64,000 nucleotides of DNA from Pomphorhynchus laevis (Eukaryota; Acanthocephala; Palaeacanthocephala; Echinorhynchida; Pomphorhynchidae). Below, in pieces: positions 53,665 to 64,000 of this stretch. The notes under the pieces are model-generated. The model was not told the DNA's origin. It saw only the letters and a program-made list of their open reading frames with translations, and searched no databases. The stretch's first letter is position 1. Every line of letters starts with the position of its first letter. The DNA lies in NCBI GenBank assembly GCA_012934845.2, contig WNNJ02001180.1, positions 335,534 to 399,533 on the forward strand, read 5' to 3'. Both the position numbers and the translations under genes were made by a program.

Positions 53665-56042
53665 ATGCAAAGTAGTCAAGAGCCTTTTTCACTGAATATA
53701 CTTCAGTGGAATTCGGGAGGTGCTTCTGCTCTTAGCCTTCTATCTGGTAGAGATGCGGATGTTATAGTCCTTCAGGAGACGCGGTCTATCCGTATCCCCA
53801 GGACATTACTCGATTTATCCCCAAGCATATTTACACCCACTTCACTCCGTACATAACCCCTCCTCACGCCTCTTCATCTCAAGGTCTCTTAACCCTAGTT
53901 AAATGCTCCTTAAGATCATCCCTTCTTTTAAACTATTCTTGTCCAGCCCTGTCTTGTTTAGCTGTTTCACTTTGTAAGAATGGTAAACGTATCAGCATAG
54001 CCAATATCTATATTAGGCCAGGGGAAATTCACAAGAACCGTGATCTCCTGGACCGTATCTTGGGTAGTGGCTATGACATGTTACTCGGTGACTTCAACGA
54101 CAGAACTGGTCGTTGGATTAATGCAGCACTCCGCAGAGCCAGGAACGATTACCTTATTCACAAACCACCGTCCCCAACTTTTCATTGCTCAACAACTAAT
54201 TCTCTCCTCGACATATTACTGCTTCATAAGATGTGGTTGTTGAAACCCATCTGCACTGAGCAGTCGCGCCAAAAACAGACCATCTCTCATGACCTAATTC
54301 GTTGGCGGATAGAGGAAGATACGTTGCTTAGAAGGAGGTTTCACTTTGATCCCATCAGAGTGGCTTTCTTTCAGGCGGCTATCCAACTCTTCCCCAGAAT
54401 TGGTAATGAGAATTTGACCGAATTTAATTCCTTCCTCTCCTCGCAAGCTACCACGTTTCTTTCGACTACCTATAAAGGTCATATTTACAATCCCACTCCA
54501 ACAAAACTCAAGGTTTTGGCTAAAATGCTAGGTCTTCCCAATGTCTCTGTTTCCGCCAGGCAGGCCATCTCGAATGAATACTGGAGCACTAGATATAGGT
54601 TCCAGCTGAGCAGGGATAAGGCGAACATCGCTCACCTTAACCCTTCTCAGTCTTCCTTCTGGAAGATATTCAAGAAGGAGAAGTTTGTCTGTTGGAAGGA
54701 TAGAGCTTTGGGTTGGATTGGTAGTATAGGCCTTGATAATGTTTTGAAGGAGTCACTATCCCTACATAATTATGGAGCCACTCAATCTCCCCAACCAATC
54801 CCGCCTTGGGGTGACTTCAGAAGCAGGGACTTATCTGTTACAGATATCCTGAACTCCTGGGGGCCACTTCCGGGCACCTCTAAATCCGTCGCTCCACTAT
54901 CTTCTCGAGTCTGTCAGCTTTTGACAGCCGATCAAAGAAGAGAAGTGGCCGTCACAATGCTTTTAGCCTCACCATCCGATGTAGCCGGCATCAATATTAG
55001 TCGTAGAATTTTCTTACCAAAGCATAGTCCGGTTTCATGTCCCAAAGATCTGCGTCCCATTTCGATTCAAAACTCCCTCATCTCCATCTACGAAAAAGCG
55101 CTTGCGCGTAGAATCCGCGACCATTTAAGTAGGCGTAATTTGATCCCACCGAGTTTTCACGGGTTTGTCAAGGGACGCTCGGTTCATTCAGCAATAGGTG
55201 AAGTGCATCAGTTTTGTAGGGATAATAGCCATCAACTAGCTGTGGCTGTTTTCCTTGACTTTTCTGCTGCATTTGACCGCATTTCCATTCCCTTTGTTAT
55301 CTCCTCTCTCAGGTCACTCGGGTTGCCTGCGAGAATTGTTAACAGGGTGGAGATATTACTGTTTACCAAGAGGTTCTACTATGAAGACGACCCTGATGCG
55401 TGTCAGTTCTACCCTATTACAGGTGTGCCCCAAGGATCCCCACTTTCTCCTATCTTATTTCTTGCTGCCTCCATTGTACTATTCAAGAATTTTAAACGTG
55501 ATCAACATCTAGTGGTATACGCTGATGATACCACGGCCCTGTTCTCTGGACGCAGGTGCAAAGATGTCGCTTCAGACATCAGCCGTTTCTTTTTAAGATT
55601 AACAGACCAGCTGACCCTATCCAATCTTATTTTAAATTCATCCAAATCGCAGGTAGTTGTCTTTCATGGCACCCCTGCGACAAAGAAAAAATTAAAGAGA
55701 CTAGCACTCTCAGCTCTATCTTCTATATTGACTAATCAACCACTCCCTACCTTCACAAGTCGAGTAAAATACCTGGGGTTCACTGTTACGGTGAACTGGT
55801 CGGCGAAAGCTGACCTGGATAGACTTAAACGTATCCTGAAGAAAGCTAGGTGGGCCCTGAAACGGGCTCAGCATCTGTCGTTGAATGGGAAAACCCAAGT
55901 GCGCCTCTGGGGTACTTGGGCTATCTCGGGATTAGTCTTCTTTTCGAGAGGACGTCCTCCAGAGCAAAGACTAAGGTTTCTCAAGCTCCTCATCTCGCGA
56001 TTACCGCGCATAGTCCGCCTAGATTGGATTCTTCGGGGGTGA
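53665..56042 (+). pseudogene. LINE A5 ORF2, endonuclease-reverse transcriptase
   Basis: Nicks the target and copies element RNA at the nick. The endonuclease begins MQSSQEPFSLNILQWNSGGA, with VIVLQETRS (about residue 35) and LLGDFNDRTGRW (near 54077). The RT shows PKDLRPISIQNSLISIYEKA (near 55040), VFLDFSAAFDRI (near 55250), GVPQGSPLSPILF (near 55425), YADDTTALFSGRRCKD (near 55518) and YLGFTVTVNWSAKADLDRLK. There is no RNase H domain. A one-base deletion near 53797 breaks the frame in the endonuclease; from there the frame is open for 2.2 kb to 56042. Comparison with A3 shows a conserved C-terminal extension that A5 now carries out of frame to about 56122. Confidence 0.85.
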
Positions 56043-56275
56043 TAGACCCCGGGTGGTTCAGTCGAAGAGCGGCGTGTTGGATTAGCTGGAGGGCTCAGAT
56101 CCCGCTGGACCTGAGGCCGTGACATCATTATGAAGACTAAATGCTATTATGAGTTGTCTTATTTGAACTGCATTTTTTTTCTCTCTTTTCGTTATTTTTT
56201 AGTGGTTGTTAGTTATTTAAGAAATTCCTTATCTTATCTTATTATAATGCTTATCACGGTCGTAATGCTTATATC

Positions 56276-57280
56276 AAGGATGGCGAACCATTGACTGGCG
56301 GATCACCAACTGATCCACCACTTCTATTTTAGTGATCCACGTCGTTCTATATCGATGCTTGTTCAAAAATAGACAATTAGTTTTTTCTGCGTTTGCAAGT
56401 GCTTTTCGTTAACCTATTAATGCCCATAGACAACTAACGCGTAAAGTTGCCAATTTAGCATTTATAATGGCATCACTGCGTGTGCGTTATTAGCCAGTTT
56501 TTTATTAGCAGTCGTGAGTGGCGATGTGTACGAATTTATTTCTGTTTAGTGCCAAGATTTTCCAGCCTCATCTATGCGTACTTACGTGCTATTTGTATTT
56601 TTGAAGTAAAATCCGTTTAAGTGAATTTTCTGTTTCATCTTAAACCCCTAGTGATTCCCTCAGCATGGCAGAAGCCGGGAGTAAGCGGAATGCTATTCCA
56701 CGATAAATGAACAAGTAAGTTTGGCGTCATCAAACACAGTGACAAAGCTTTGTGTTGACTCGGACAATAAATGGTTACTGCTCACTATTACTATATTAAC
56801 CGGCATTTTACAAGTAACCACAATAAATTATGCTTAATGAAATAGGAAATGAAATGCTAAATTATACAAAAAGAAGTTAAAGAACATAACCGTCATAGCA
56901 ACCGCTACCAAATATTACTATTTGAAGATTTCGCAAATTAAAATGATATACTCAAAAGAATTAATTAAATGCCAGCTGCTAGAAATACAGTAAAAGATGG
57001 AATTATTGCTACTTATGAAGACGTAGCTGAGCAGCTTTTACAAGATTTAAGAAATGCTTAAACGCTTTCGTGTTGTTTGGATGAGTGCACTAATGTTACA
57101 TCAGCCGCTCGTGGATCAGTTATTGCTAGGTATCCTTCTGGGAATATAATGAAAGAAAAGCTGATTAGTATGATTGTGCTTTCTGAGAAAACCAGAGTTC
57201 ATAATATTACGAATGAATTGAAGAAATATATGGAACTTGTCATTAACTTTGGAAATATTGTATGATATTGTATGAAATGT
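56276..57280 (+). mobile_element. hAT/ZBED-type DNA transposon relic
   Basis: The terminus CAAGGATGGCGAACC at 56276 resembles hAT inverted termini, with GATCACC...GATCCACCAC just inside. A leader shared with the 39.4 kb copy runs to about 56600, then MAEAGSKRN near 56666. Transposase-like text follows (56940-57270): AARNTVKDGIIATYEDVAEQ, then LDECTNVTSAARGSVIARYP and KEKLISMIVLSEKT. This resembles the start of the catalytic domain of hAT/ZBED5-like transposases (LDESTDVTxxAQ). A stop at 57059 splits the frame and the C-terminal two-thirds and right end are missing. A GCTTATAT octamer precedes the terminus. Confidence 0.7.
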
Positions 57281-57449
57281 TATGATATGTACTTGTTTAA
57301 TATAATAATCTATAGGCGAAAAACAGACAAAGTTGATTTGATAACAACGTGTATATTCTATAAACTTACATAGATTGTATATATTATATATAAAATTAAA
57401 TCTAATAATATTATATGTTATATATTATAATAATCAATAATATATTTTA
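57281..57449. other. AT-rich interval
   Basis: ATATTATATA-type low-complexity sequence, no gene. Confidence 0.5.
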
Positions 57450-57610
57450 ACCATCATTCTGTCTTATCTTGGTCCATAATTAACCTTAGTATCGAATCTC
57501 GTTTGCGTCTCGTTATCTTTTCGTATTTTATATTGTTAATCTCCTCTTGCCTACACCCTGCTAATCTTGACGACACCTCCTGTATTTTTGATACTGATCA
57601 AGTAATTTTC
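57450..57610 (+). mobile_element. Family B (L2-like) C-terminal scrap
   Basis: Shares phrases with the C-terminal coding part of LINE B3 (TACACC.TGCT.ATCTTGA.GA) and the same pyrimidine-rich composition. About 150 bp, with no ends of the element. Confidence 0.5.
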
Positions 57611-57639
57611 TAGTTTCCCAAGTCCTTACGTTTGGTGAA

Positions 57640-58800
57640 CTATAGAAGCTTTATTAAATACATCTGGAAAACAAAAACAAAAATTTATAATACAATCACA
57701 ACATTCACTGCGCCAAACATAATCTCTAAGTACGTAGGAGGATTTCTTTTTTCGCTGTGGTTTAAGTGAACTGTAAGATAACTCGTTCATATCATGTCCC
57801 GGTTCTTTCACATCTAGGAGATCTTCGTAAATCGAGTTATTATTCATATTTGGATCGCACTGAATATCTATATCTTGAATGTGATCCTTATTTGTAGTAT
57901 TATTCGATTAGTCGGAATGCTTTTTATAAACATTGCTCGATGTGGTCAGTTTCGCACTCTCGTAAGTTTCTTCACGTAAGGAAACAAAGCTCTCCTGGTT
58001 TCAGGATATCTTACAACTGTGTAGTTCTGATATGCAACTACTATCTTTGCTGGTTCCACTAGATGCTCGAATTTAGATTTTTGAGATTGCCGCCTTATTA
58101 GTACATATGACTTCACCAGCCAGTCCGGTATCGGTATTTCATAATTAGTCTAGCGTGGATACTTAAAATTTCGCTCGTGGAGGTTTGATTTGCTGCAGTT
58201 GACAACAATTTTCTTAAACTATTAAGGGCCTCTGGGAGTATATTTTCCCAAGCGTTTCAAGGAAATTATTGACTCATTAGAGTGGTAGAGACTGCGGTTC
58301 AGACGGTGGAATTATATCTTTGACATTGAATATTGCCCCTTTGGATTATGTGCAAAAGTGAAACTACTCGCAATGCCTCGTTCATGCAGGAACGGCGTGT
58401 ATCAGAATACAAGAATGAAGTGCCTCGGTCTGTGTTGACATAAATCGGACGCCCAAATTTCTCGAATATTTGACGAAAACAGCGACACCGTTTTAGATTT
58501 CATATATGAGCATGGAAATGCAAACCGGTAGCGACTAAACTCATCTACTTTATTTATATTTAAATTTGCTTATTTCTGGTCCTACTCGATATAGATCTTT
58601 TAAAACCTAGGCACAATCTCTCAAAGGGTTCGGTAGCTTTTATTACATGACCCTCTTGGAGAAGCATTTCGGTTTGCAGCATCTACAAACAACCCGTTGT
58701 TCACATTTATTTTGGCCACTTTTCCATGTACCCAAAGTGAAATGGAGTATCTAGATAACTTCTTTAGACGTGATCTAAGTTATGTGCCACACTAGCTCGT
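57640..58800 (-). mobile_element. Ty3/gypsy fossil: integrase part
   Basis: Minus-strand text resembles the Ty3/gypsy integrase core: VDEFSRYRFAFPCSYMKSKT near 58490-58560 and FAHNPKGQYSMSK near 58330. In the family the integrase joins element DNA to the chromosome. The copy is heavily broken. At its left end 57640-57710 matches 60985-61050 in direct orientation (TATAGAAGCTTTATTAAATACAT), possibly parts of the element's two LTRs. Old by appearance. Confidence 0.6.
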
Positions 58801-58814
58801 ATGTCATAACCAGA

Positions 58815-59262
58815 TCGTCTCGTAAAATTAGGTTTGTGTTCCACCCGACCTCGCTTACTATATCTAGACTTGATTGCAATGTATAAGATTGTCAAGTTCT
58901 ATGACGAATTCCTTAATGAACGTGTAATTCTTAATAGACGTAGTTTTCAACGTAATCATAATTGGTGTATTATAACCCAAGATCACGGGAAATGGCCGAG
59001 TGTGTACATACTGTCGCATCGAGCCCTGAAAGTGTGGAACATGTTACTTTAAGAGTAGGAATGCACAAATACGATTAAAGAGTTCCAAATATCAGCCCGC
59101 AATTGGGTTGCTCTTTGTGATCAATGCAGCGTTTGAACTGCATACCAAAGAATCTGACTGTTTTTACTTAACTTTTTTGTCATGTACATTTTACTGTAGT
59201 TCAGTTATCGATGAGAAGGCAAAACAGCCCTTGTGGTTAAAGCCTTGTGTTTTTTTTTAATT
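58815..59262 (+). mobile_element. LINE C3, CR1-group C-terminal fragment
   Basis: Frame 58834-59052 (RLLYLDLIAMYKIVKFYDE; LSHRALKVWNMLL) matches the last part of LINE C1 and C2. The same 3' end follows (AAGGCAAAACAGCCC near 59217, then AAAGCCTTGTGT and a T-rich tail near 59250). Upstream it is truncated directly against the gypsy fossil. A stop at 59050 breaks the frame. Confidence 0.7.
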
Positions 59263-59950
59263 CTCTAATATTATTATTTGGTACAACATTGGTTACTCGC
59301 AAATATCCAATATTAATAATGTTAATATATCAATTTGATTTACAAAAAAAGATGATTATGTGAGTTGCATTTCAATGTCTACGACCGAATGTACCGGTTC
59401 ATTAAGTTTGGAACGCGGTGCTCGAAAACATTGTGATATCGATCTGACAAAAGCAATTCTAATTTTCGTGCAGAGCCACGTTATTACACTGGAAAATTCA
59501 GACTTGTGTTTCTCGCTGATCTTTGTCGCTTACACACGTAAAGTTGCGTTTGCTACTCTGCCTGTACCACCCGTCGACGCAAGCACTATCGGACAGAAGG
59601 AATTGTGATCAACTTATCTTATCTTTTCTTCGTACTTACTTCGCTTTGGTTGCAGCTCATGATATTTGAATCACTCAACCGACGATCGCGAAATATAGGA
59701 TGGAGCTCCGTTGTTGAAAATGCATACGTCAAAACACGTATGTTCCATCCTACCACCGAAGCCTTATGTTGTAATAATAATTTAAGACTAAGAAGAAAAC
59801 TCGTTATCGCACTGAAGAAATTGATCTTTTTAGAGTAATTAAGGATCCAAAAGGAATAAGATGCCACCATTTTAATAATTACGTTATTTCCATCTGGTAT
59901 CGAAAGAGTAATTCAAGCAGGCCGCAACTTACGAACAAATCGTGTAGTCA
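59263..59950. other. Interval with unrecognised short ORFs
   Basis: 59360-59608 (+, 82 aa), 59605-59838 (+) and 59619-59870 (-) are open, but none shows a family I know. It lies between pieces of the gypsy fossil and may belong to it. A hairpin with a 12-bp perfect stem (59969-59980 and 59986-59997) follows just to the right. Confidence 0.35.
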
Positions 59951-59956
59951 TTCAGT

Positions 59957-60300
59957 CTACTTGCGATCACATTCTGTCTTATCACAAGACAGAATGTCAT
60001 CACAGAAGGTGATGTGATCAAGATAAGCGTAAGTGCCCACTAAATCCCAATTTTCTATAATTTGATTCATCGCTCTATTAAAACATAATACCGTGTTCTT
60101 CAATTCGAATGACAGGCTATTGAAACGGTATAGCACATAATCGTCTTCAAAGCCTTTGTATAAGATCATTCTCGTGCAACTTTATTTGGTGATGAGCGAA
60201 TTGAAGGTCGATGATCGAAAAGTATTTGAATTTGGCAATTGTTTACAAGCAAATTTCTATGACGATCAAGATGAATTTCTGGATCCTACGCTCTTCACGT
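59957..60300 (-). mobile_element. Ty3/gypsy fossil: reverse transcriptase part
   Basis: Minus-strand text resembling the gypsy RT palm: KYFSIIDLQFAHHQIKL near 60190-60240, FNSLSFELKNTVLCFNRAMN near 60070-60130, YAYLDHITFCDDI near 59990-60030. Same strand as the integrase part 1.2 kb to the left, so probably the same element. Broken. Confidence 0.65.
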
Positions 60301-60389
60301 GTTGCTTGGTTAAATGATTCAAACCTAGAGCAACTTTGATATGCCAATCTTGGTGAACGCTCGATCATAACAACTGAAACGACGCGATT

Positions 60390-60984
60390 GTACATTTTAT
60401 TTTCAACGGAAATTTGCTTCCGTTGAGAAAGAAGCTTAGGAGATAGTAAAATTCTTACTCAGTTGGCGACATTTTTGCATCGGTAGGCATTTTAACATAT
60501 TAACTGATCAAAGATCATTAAGTTTTATTCCGATAATAAAGGCTTCAGAATCGATAGGTCTCTGTAATCAGCTGCCGAAACGCTAGTGTAATTACATTTA
60601 TTAGCTAGTTATTTCAAAGCATTAGGGTATTGCTAAATGTCTTCGGATTCATTTTCTGCAGAGCGTACAGCATTTATCGCACGTATCTACATCTACGGGT
60701 TTATCAAACATTGTTTTTGATAGTTCGATAGCCTTATCATTAGTTTCCGCTTATTGAATGGATTTAAAAATTTCCGATCACACAAATTTGCGAAGAATAG
60801 TCAATTTGTACTTGAGTGTTGCATTAATGTAAGTCACAAAGTTTTGAAAGTAGCAAGCCAATGTCTCCATCGACATGTAGCTCCCTGATCGACCGATATT
60901 ATCAGTTTGGATGACTATAGATATCACTATAGTCTACATTGTTCATCGATGCGGGCAAAGTAATAATAAATGAATTGTAGTGAA
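60390..60984 (+). mobile_element. Ty3/gypsy fossil: RNase H part, inverted relative to RT
   Basis: Plus-strand text resembling the RNase H domain and its connection: LSWRHFCIGRHFNILTDQRS near 60460-60525. In an intact element this lies between RT and integrase on the same strand; here it is on the opposite strand, to the right of the RT. The fossil has therefore been rearranged, or two copies meet here. Broken. Confidence 0.55.
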
Positions 60985-61500
60985 TTATAGAAGCTTTATT
61001 AAATACATTTATAAAGCAAACAAAAGATTAATACAATCACGACACTATGCAATTGACTCATTATGGCCACAACTCTTTTTTCTTCATCGTTCCTCTCACC
61101 TAACGTTCTTTGCAGCTAATGTCAGCTCTTCTACGTCGCTTTCACTCTTTAAAGAACGTCTACGTCTCGGCCCAATGGTCCTCCTTCACAATAAATCTGA
61201 AACGTATTGCCTCAACATCTCCAACTCATATTTTTCATACCTTTTCAACAAACCATTCAACTTTGTCTACCAATTCTTCTTGTGCATTCAGCATCTCGCT
61301 ACATATGCGAAATCTTCTTCATATAAAGAAGATTTCGCATATGTAGCGAAAACATATCTCACTTCTTCGAAATCTTCTACATTTTCTTCATATGCGGTAT
61401 ATTTCCTTCCCTTTCTTTAACTAATTCGTTTTTCTTTATATTTTGCATTTTGATTTGTTTTCTTACAACAGCTTATAAGCGCGCATTTGCCACTAAATAG
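60985..61500 (+). mobile_element. LTR-like match, then a family B (L2-like) 3' end
   Basis: 60985-61050 is the direct-repeat partner of 57640-57710. From about 61060 the sequence resembles the last codons of L2-like polymerases (VSSSTSLSLFKERLR near 61120-61165). A pyrimidine-rich region follows, then a 3' end comparable to LINE B1 (CTTATAAGCGCGCATTTGCCAC near 61470, shortened). Within it, 61297-61348 is a 23-bp perfect fold-back with a 6-nt loop. Confidence 0.45.
61297..61348. repeat. Perfect 23-bp fold-back hairpin
   Basis: The left arm 61297-61319 starts CGCTACATATGCGAAATC. The right arm 61326-61348 is its exact complement. The loop is CATATA. Same style as the palindromes at 3066, 19343 and 30271. 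Confidence 0.95.
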
Positions 61501-62631
61501 ATCACTAAATAGATCATTTTCCATTAATATATTTTAATAAGAATTATCTTTTTTAAATTTTTACTATAGAATAATATAAAAATTTAATTATCTTTTATTT
61601 TTAAAGTTTCTTTAATTCTTATTGCTGCTACTTTTTTAAATTACACGCCCTTATAAAGTTAACTTATAAGTTAGCATAAAATGAATACCATAAAAGTAAT
61701 TAAAATTTTTTTTTATATTTTATAATTTTAAAATAACACAATAATTACTGTGTTAGTAATTAACACTGTTGTTACAGGTGATTTAAGTATGCCTGCACCA
61801 ATAGTACTAGATGTAGACTAGTTTGATTTGTCATAAATTAAATTAAATCATAAAGTTAATAAATCAAATTAATTATAATTTGATGTATAATATCAATTGA
61901 AACTATGAATAAAGTAGCAATTGTATACTATCAATATGTATATTATCAATTTGATGTGTTATAAAATATACTTGCAAAGCAAAATACATCCATTTTTGAA
62001 CAATTTCACTTGTATTGCGTATTTCTTCGACTCATTAGACATCTACATATAAACTGCAAGAACACTGCGTGGAAGAACATCGATAAAATAGTCGCATCAT
62101 CAGTCAATCTCTGCAACTTGATGACCAGCTCGAATTTTCATTCTTCTATCGGTACACAACCATTGAAGATAGGCATGACATTGGTTAATCGTATTTTGCT
62201 CATCTGGTTACCGTTACAATGGCCCGGTTAGCTTTTTATAAAATAAACCTGGAAAGCAAACTTTTTTAAATAAAGTTTACGGATTGATTTTTTCAGAACA
62301 AAAGCGCTTTATGTAAATGGTTAAGAGCTTGACAAACAAAATAACAAATCGATTTCATTTTTTACAATCCGTATTACTTCCACAGATACATTGTCACCTA
62401 AAATGACAACGCCTGTCACATAATGTATATTTTCAAGATCTAAGTATTCCAAACTGATTTTCACAACGAGAATACGTTGTACAATTTACAGCGGAACTCC
62501 AAAATCGATGTTAATTATCTTGAATACATCGGTAATCTATGTTTCTTCCACATTGAATTGATTAGATAAATATGATTAATGTTTCTTCCACATTTTGTTA
62601 AGTAATTATATATATCTTTAAAATTTTCAAT
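61501..62631. other. AT-rich interval, one short ORF
   Basis: Mostly AT-rich. 62010-62231 (+, 73 aa) lies in a slightly GC-richer patch but matches no family I know. No RNA gene seen. Confidence 0.35.
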
Positions 62632-62815
62632 AGTTTTAAATAGTTAATAATGATTAAAGAAAATAGGATTTTTTCTATATTTCGCTAACATCATTTTTCT
62701 ATATTTCGTAGGAACATCTTCAGAAAATTACCTGAATTTTCTGAAAATGCTTACAGAAGTTTGTGAAATATCTAAAATAATTTCCTCCCTTTGATCCAGC
62801 TCCAATAATTATTTA
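62632..62815. mobile_element. Hairpin element H3
   Basis: Third, most diverged copy of the H family. The left flank is ATAGTTAATAATGATTAAAG. The arms contain ATATTTCG and GTGAAATATC. The right end is CCTTTGATCCAGCTCCAATAATT, in shortened form the same as H1 and H2. An internal duplication of TTTTTCTATATTTCG lengthens the left half. Confidence 0.65.
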
Positions 62816-64000
62816 TGATTAATTATAATACAACAATTATTAATTAAATATGAACGTTTTTAAAATCCAAATCTTGAATTTAATATTTGATTTATTATGA
62901 AGTTAATTAGTTAAATATATCAAAATAATTCCGTTATATTGGATAATTGATATTACAAATGGACATATTGACACACGAAGTGACTCTTTATTTGTCTATC
63001 ATCAGAAAATAGAAGTCTGATAATACAGTATCTGATACTACAGTATTACTGGTAATGCGCATTTCTGATCATTAAGAGGAGCGATAGACGGCGGGTTATC
63101 TATTGTGAAAACGTTTTTAAAACTTTAAAACGAGCTTTGTCCAAAATTAATCACATGGAACATGAAGATTATGTTTTATTGATACAATCAAACAATAGTT
63201 TCTTGTATGAACAGTAAATATTAACTGATTTGCCGGTTTTTCAAGTTTTTTGTTGATAAATAAAAGTTGTGTGCTACTAAATGAAAGTATAATTAAATTA
63301 TATTTGAGAACACAACTAATGAAATTGATTTGTCTTTTATTAAATAAATTAATTTTAAATTTAAATTTTTCTTGAATTAATTAATAAAATAAATATTGAA
63401 GATAATTCATTTATTTCTGACGAGTAAAGAAGTTATTCTCAAGATATGCTTTTTATCTTTACAAAAAATTAGTTTGACTACCAAATATACGTGAGACAAA
63501 TAAATCTTGAAAATCAAAAGAATTCGGCAACTATAAAAATACTATAATTAATTAAAACCTGTCGATTTCTATATGTTTAAATATATTATATACTTGAAAT
63601 CATACTAGAATAGCTTATTTATTCAGAATATCGTTTATGAGAACATATGCCAAATATCAAACACTAGTGAATTCGCGGAAAATGCGTTACTGAGATTAAT
63701 AAAATCATGCACAAAATAATTTTTAATTAATGATTTATTAAATATATTAAATATTATATTATATATTATATATATTAATTTACATAATTTATAATTTTAT
63801 ATCAATAAAATTATAAATATTATAATTATTACTTCGCACAACTGCTCGAGACTCGGCATAAAATAGTTTTCAACGATTAATAGCAGCAAATGAATTAATG
63901 TCTTAAGTAAGTGAAACACAATAGCTCCTCATTGACTATGTGAGTTTATTTGCAAAAACGTTTGCAAAGACTAGCATATGTTTAATATATTATATATTAT
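62816..64000. other. AT-rich right edge
   Basis: No gene, element end or RNA gene recognised. The near-repeat TCTGATAATACAGTATCTGATACTACAGTA lies at 63015-63045 and TATATTATATATTA-type runs near 63740-63830 and at the edge. Confidence 0.5.

Larger units (their letters stand above)
52373..56243 (+). mobile_element. LINE A5 (I/Jockey-like), full length with target duplication
   Basis: The best-preserved LINE A copy. ATAATGCTTAT is present at 52362-52372 and 56244-56254. The joined flanks (TTATTGCTACAA... and ...CACGGTCGTAATGC) match the uninterrupted sequence at 43380-43470 (minus strand), so that locus represents the empty site. The element comprises a 60-bp 5' leader, ORF1, a short intergenic gap, ORF2 and a 200-bp 3' untranslated region ending in CTTATCTTATCTT. 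Damage is light: one frameshift late in ORF1, one early in ORF2 and one in the last codons of ORF2. Confidence 0.93.

Overview
The window looks like repeat-dominated, AT-rich nuclear DNA from an animal, most likely an invertebrate. I cannot name the lineage. The evidence is a set of animal-type retroelements (L2-, CR1-, RTE- and I/Jockey-like LINEs, a Penelope-like element, Ty3/gypsy relics), a hAT/ZBED-type transposase relic, and one nuclear gene for a mitochondrial enzyme with a standard-code ORF. I see no rRNA or tRNA gene, no CRISPR array and no bacterial-style operon.

Only one host gene is convincing: 15344-16888 (+), an intronless bacterial-type aspartyl-tRNA synthetase (mitochondrial, DARS2-like). 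It has a basic N-terminus, an in-frame stop just before its ATG and an AATAAA signal 91 nt after its stop. Two weak host candidates are a two-exon small secreted peptide (2304-2591) and a 92-aa membrane ORF (8205-8483).

Layout. 1-2.3 kb: a Ty3/gypsy gag relic, then a duplicated segment (R) with LINE pieces and a GTTCGTTCAG minisatellite. 3.0-3.9 kb: a perfect 52-bp palindrome, TA microsatellites and a 361-bp tandem repeat. 4.3-13.6 kb: CR1-group LINEs and the second R copy. 13.6-14.9 kb: a 418-bp inverted repeat whose two arms each encode a hammerhead ribozyme, one per strand, followed by a young 5'-truncated RTE insertion with a 17-bp target duplication. 15.3-17.0 kb: the AspRS gene. 17-21 kb: a hairpin element (H), an L2 scrap, a LINE A ORF1, paired hairpins and a Penelope-like relic. 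21-24.5 kb: a CR1-like LINE on the minus strand. 25.3-30.3 kb: two LINE A copies 5' to 5'. 30.3-38.6 kb: L2-like LINEs, including a nearly complete one (31.6-35.95 kb). 39.2-57.3 kb: a nest of LINE A copies in and beside hAT-derived sequence; the best copy (52373-56243) keeps target duplications, and its empty site can be read elsewhere in the window. 57.4-61.1 kb: Ty3/gypsy relics and LINE scraps. 61-64 kb: an L2 3' end, a third H hairpin and AT-rich DNA.

The elements do not form a cooperating pathway. The region is a record of successive insertions next to one housekeeping gene. The most interesting structure is the twin, oppositely oriented hammerhead hairpin at 13617-14034. Next are the 818-bp and 200-bp insertions inside LINE A ORF1 (46.8-48.0 kb), each flanked by direct repeats.
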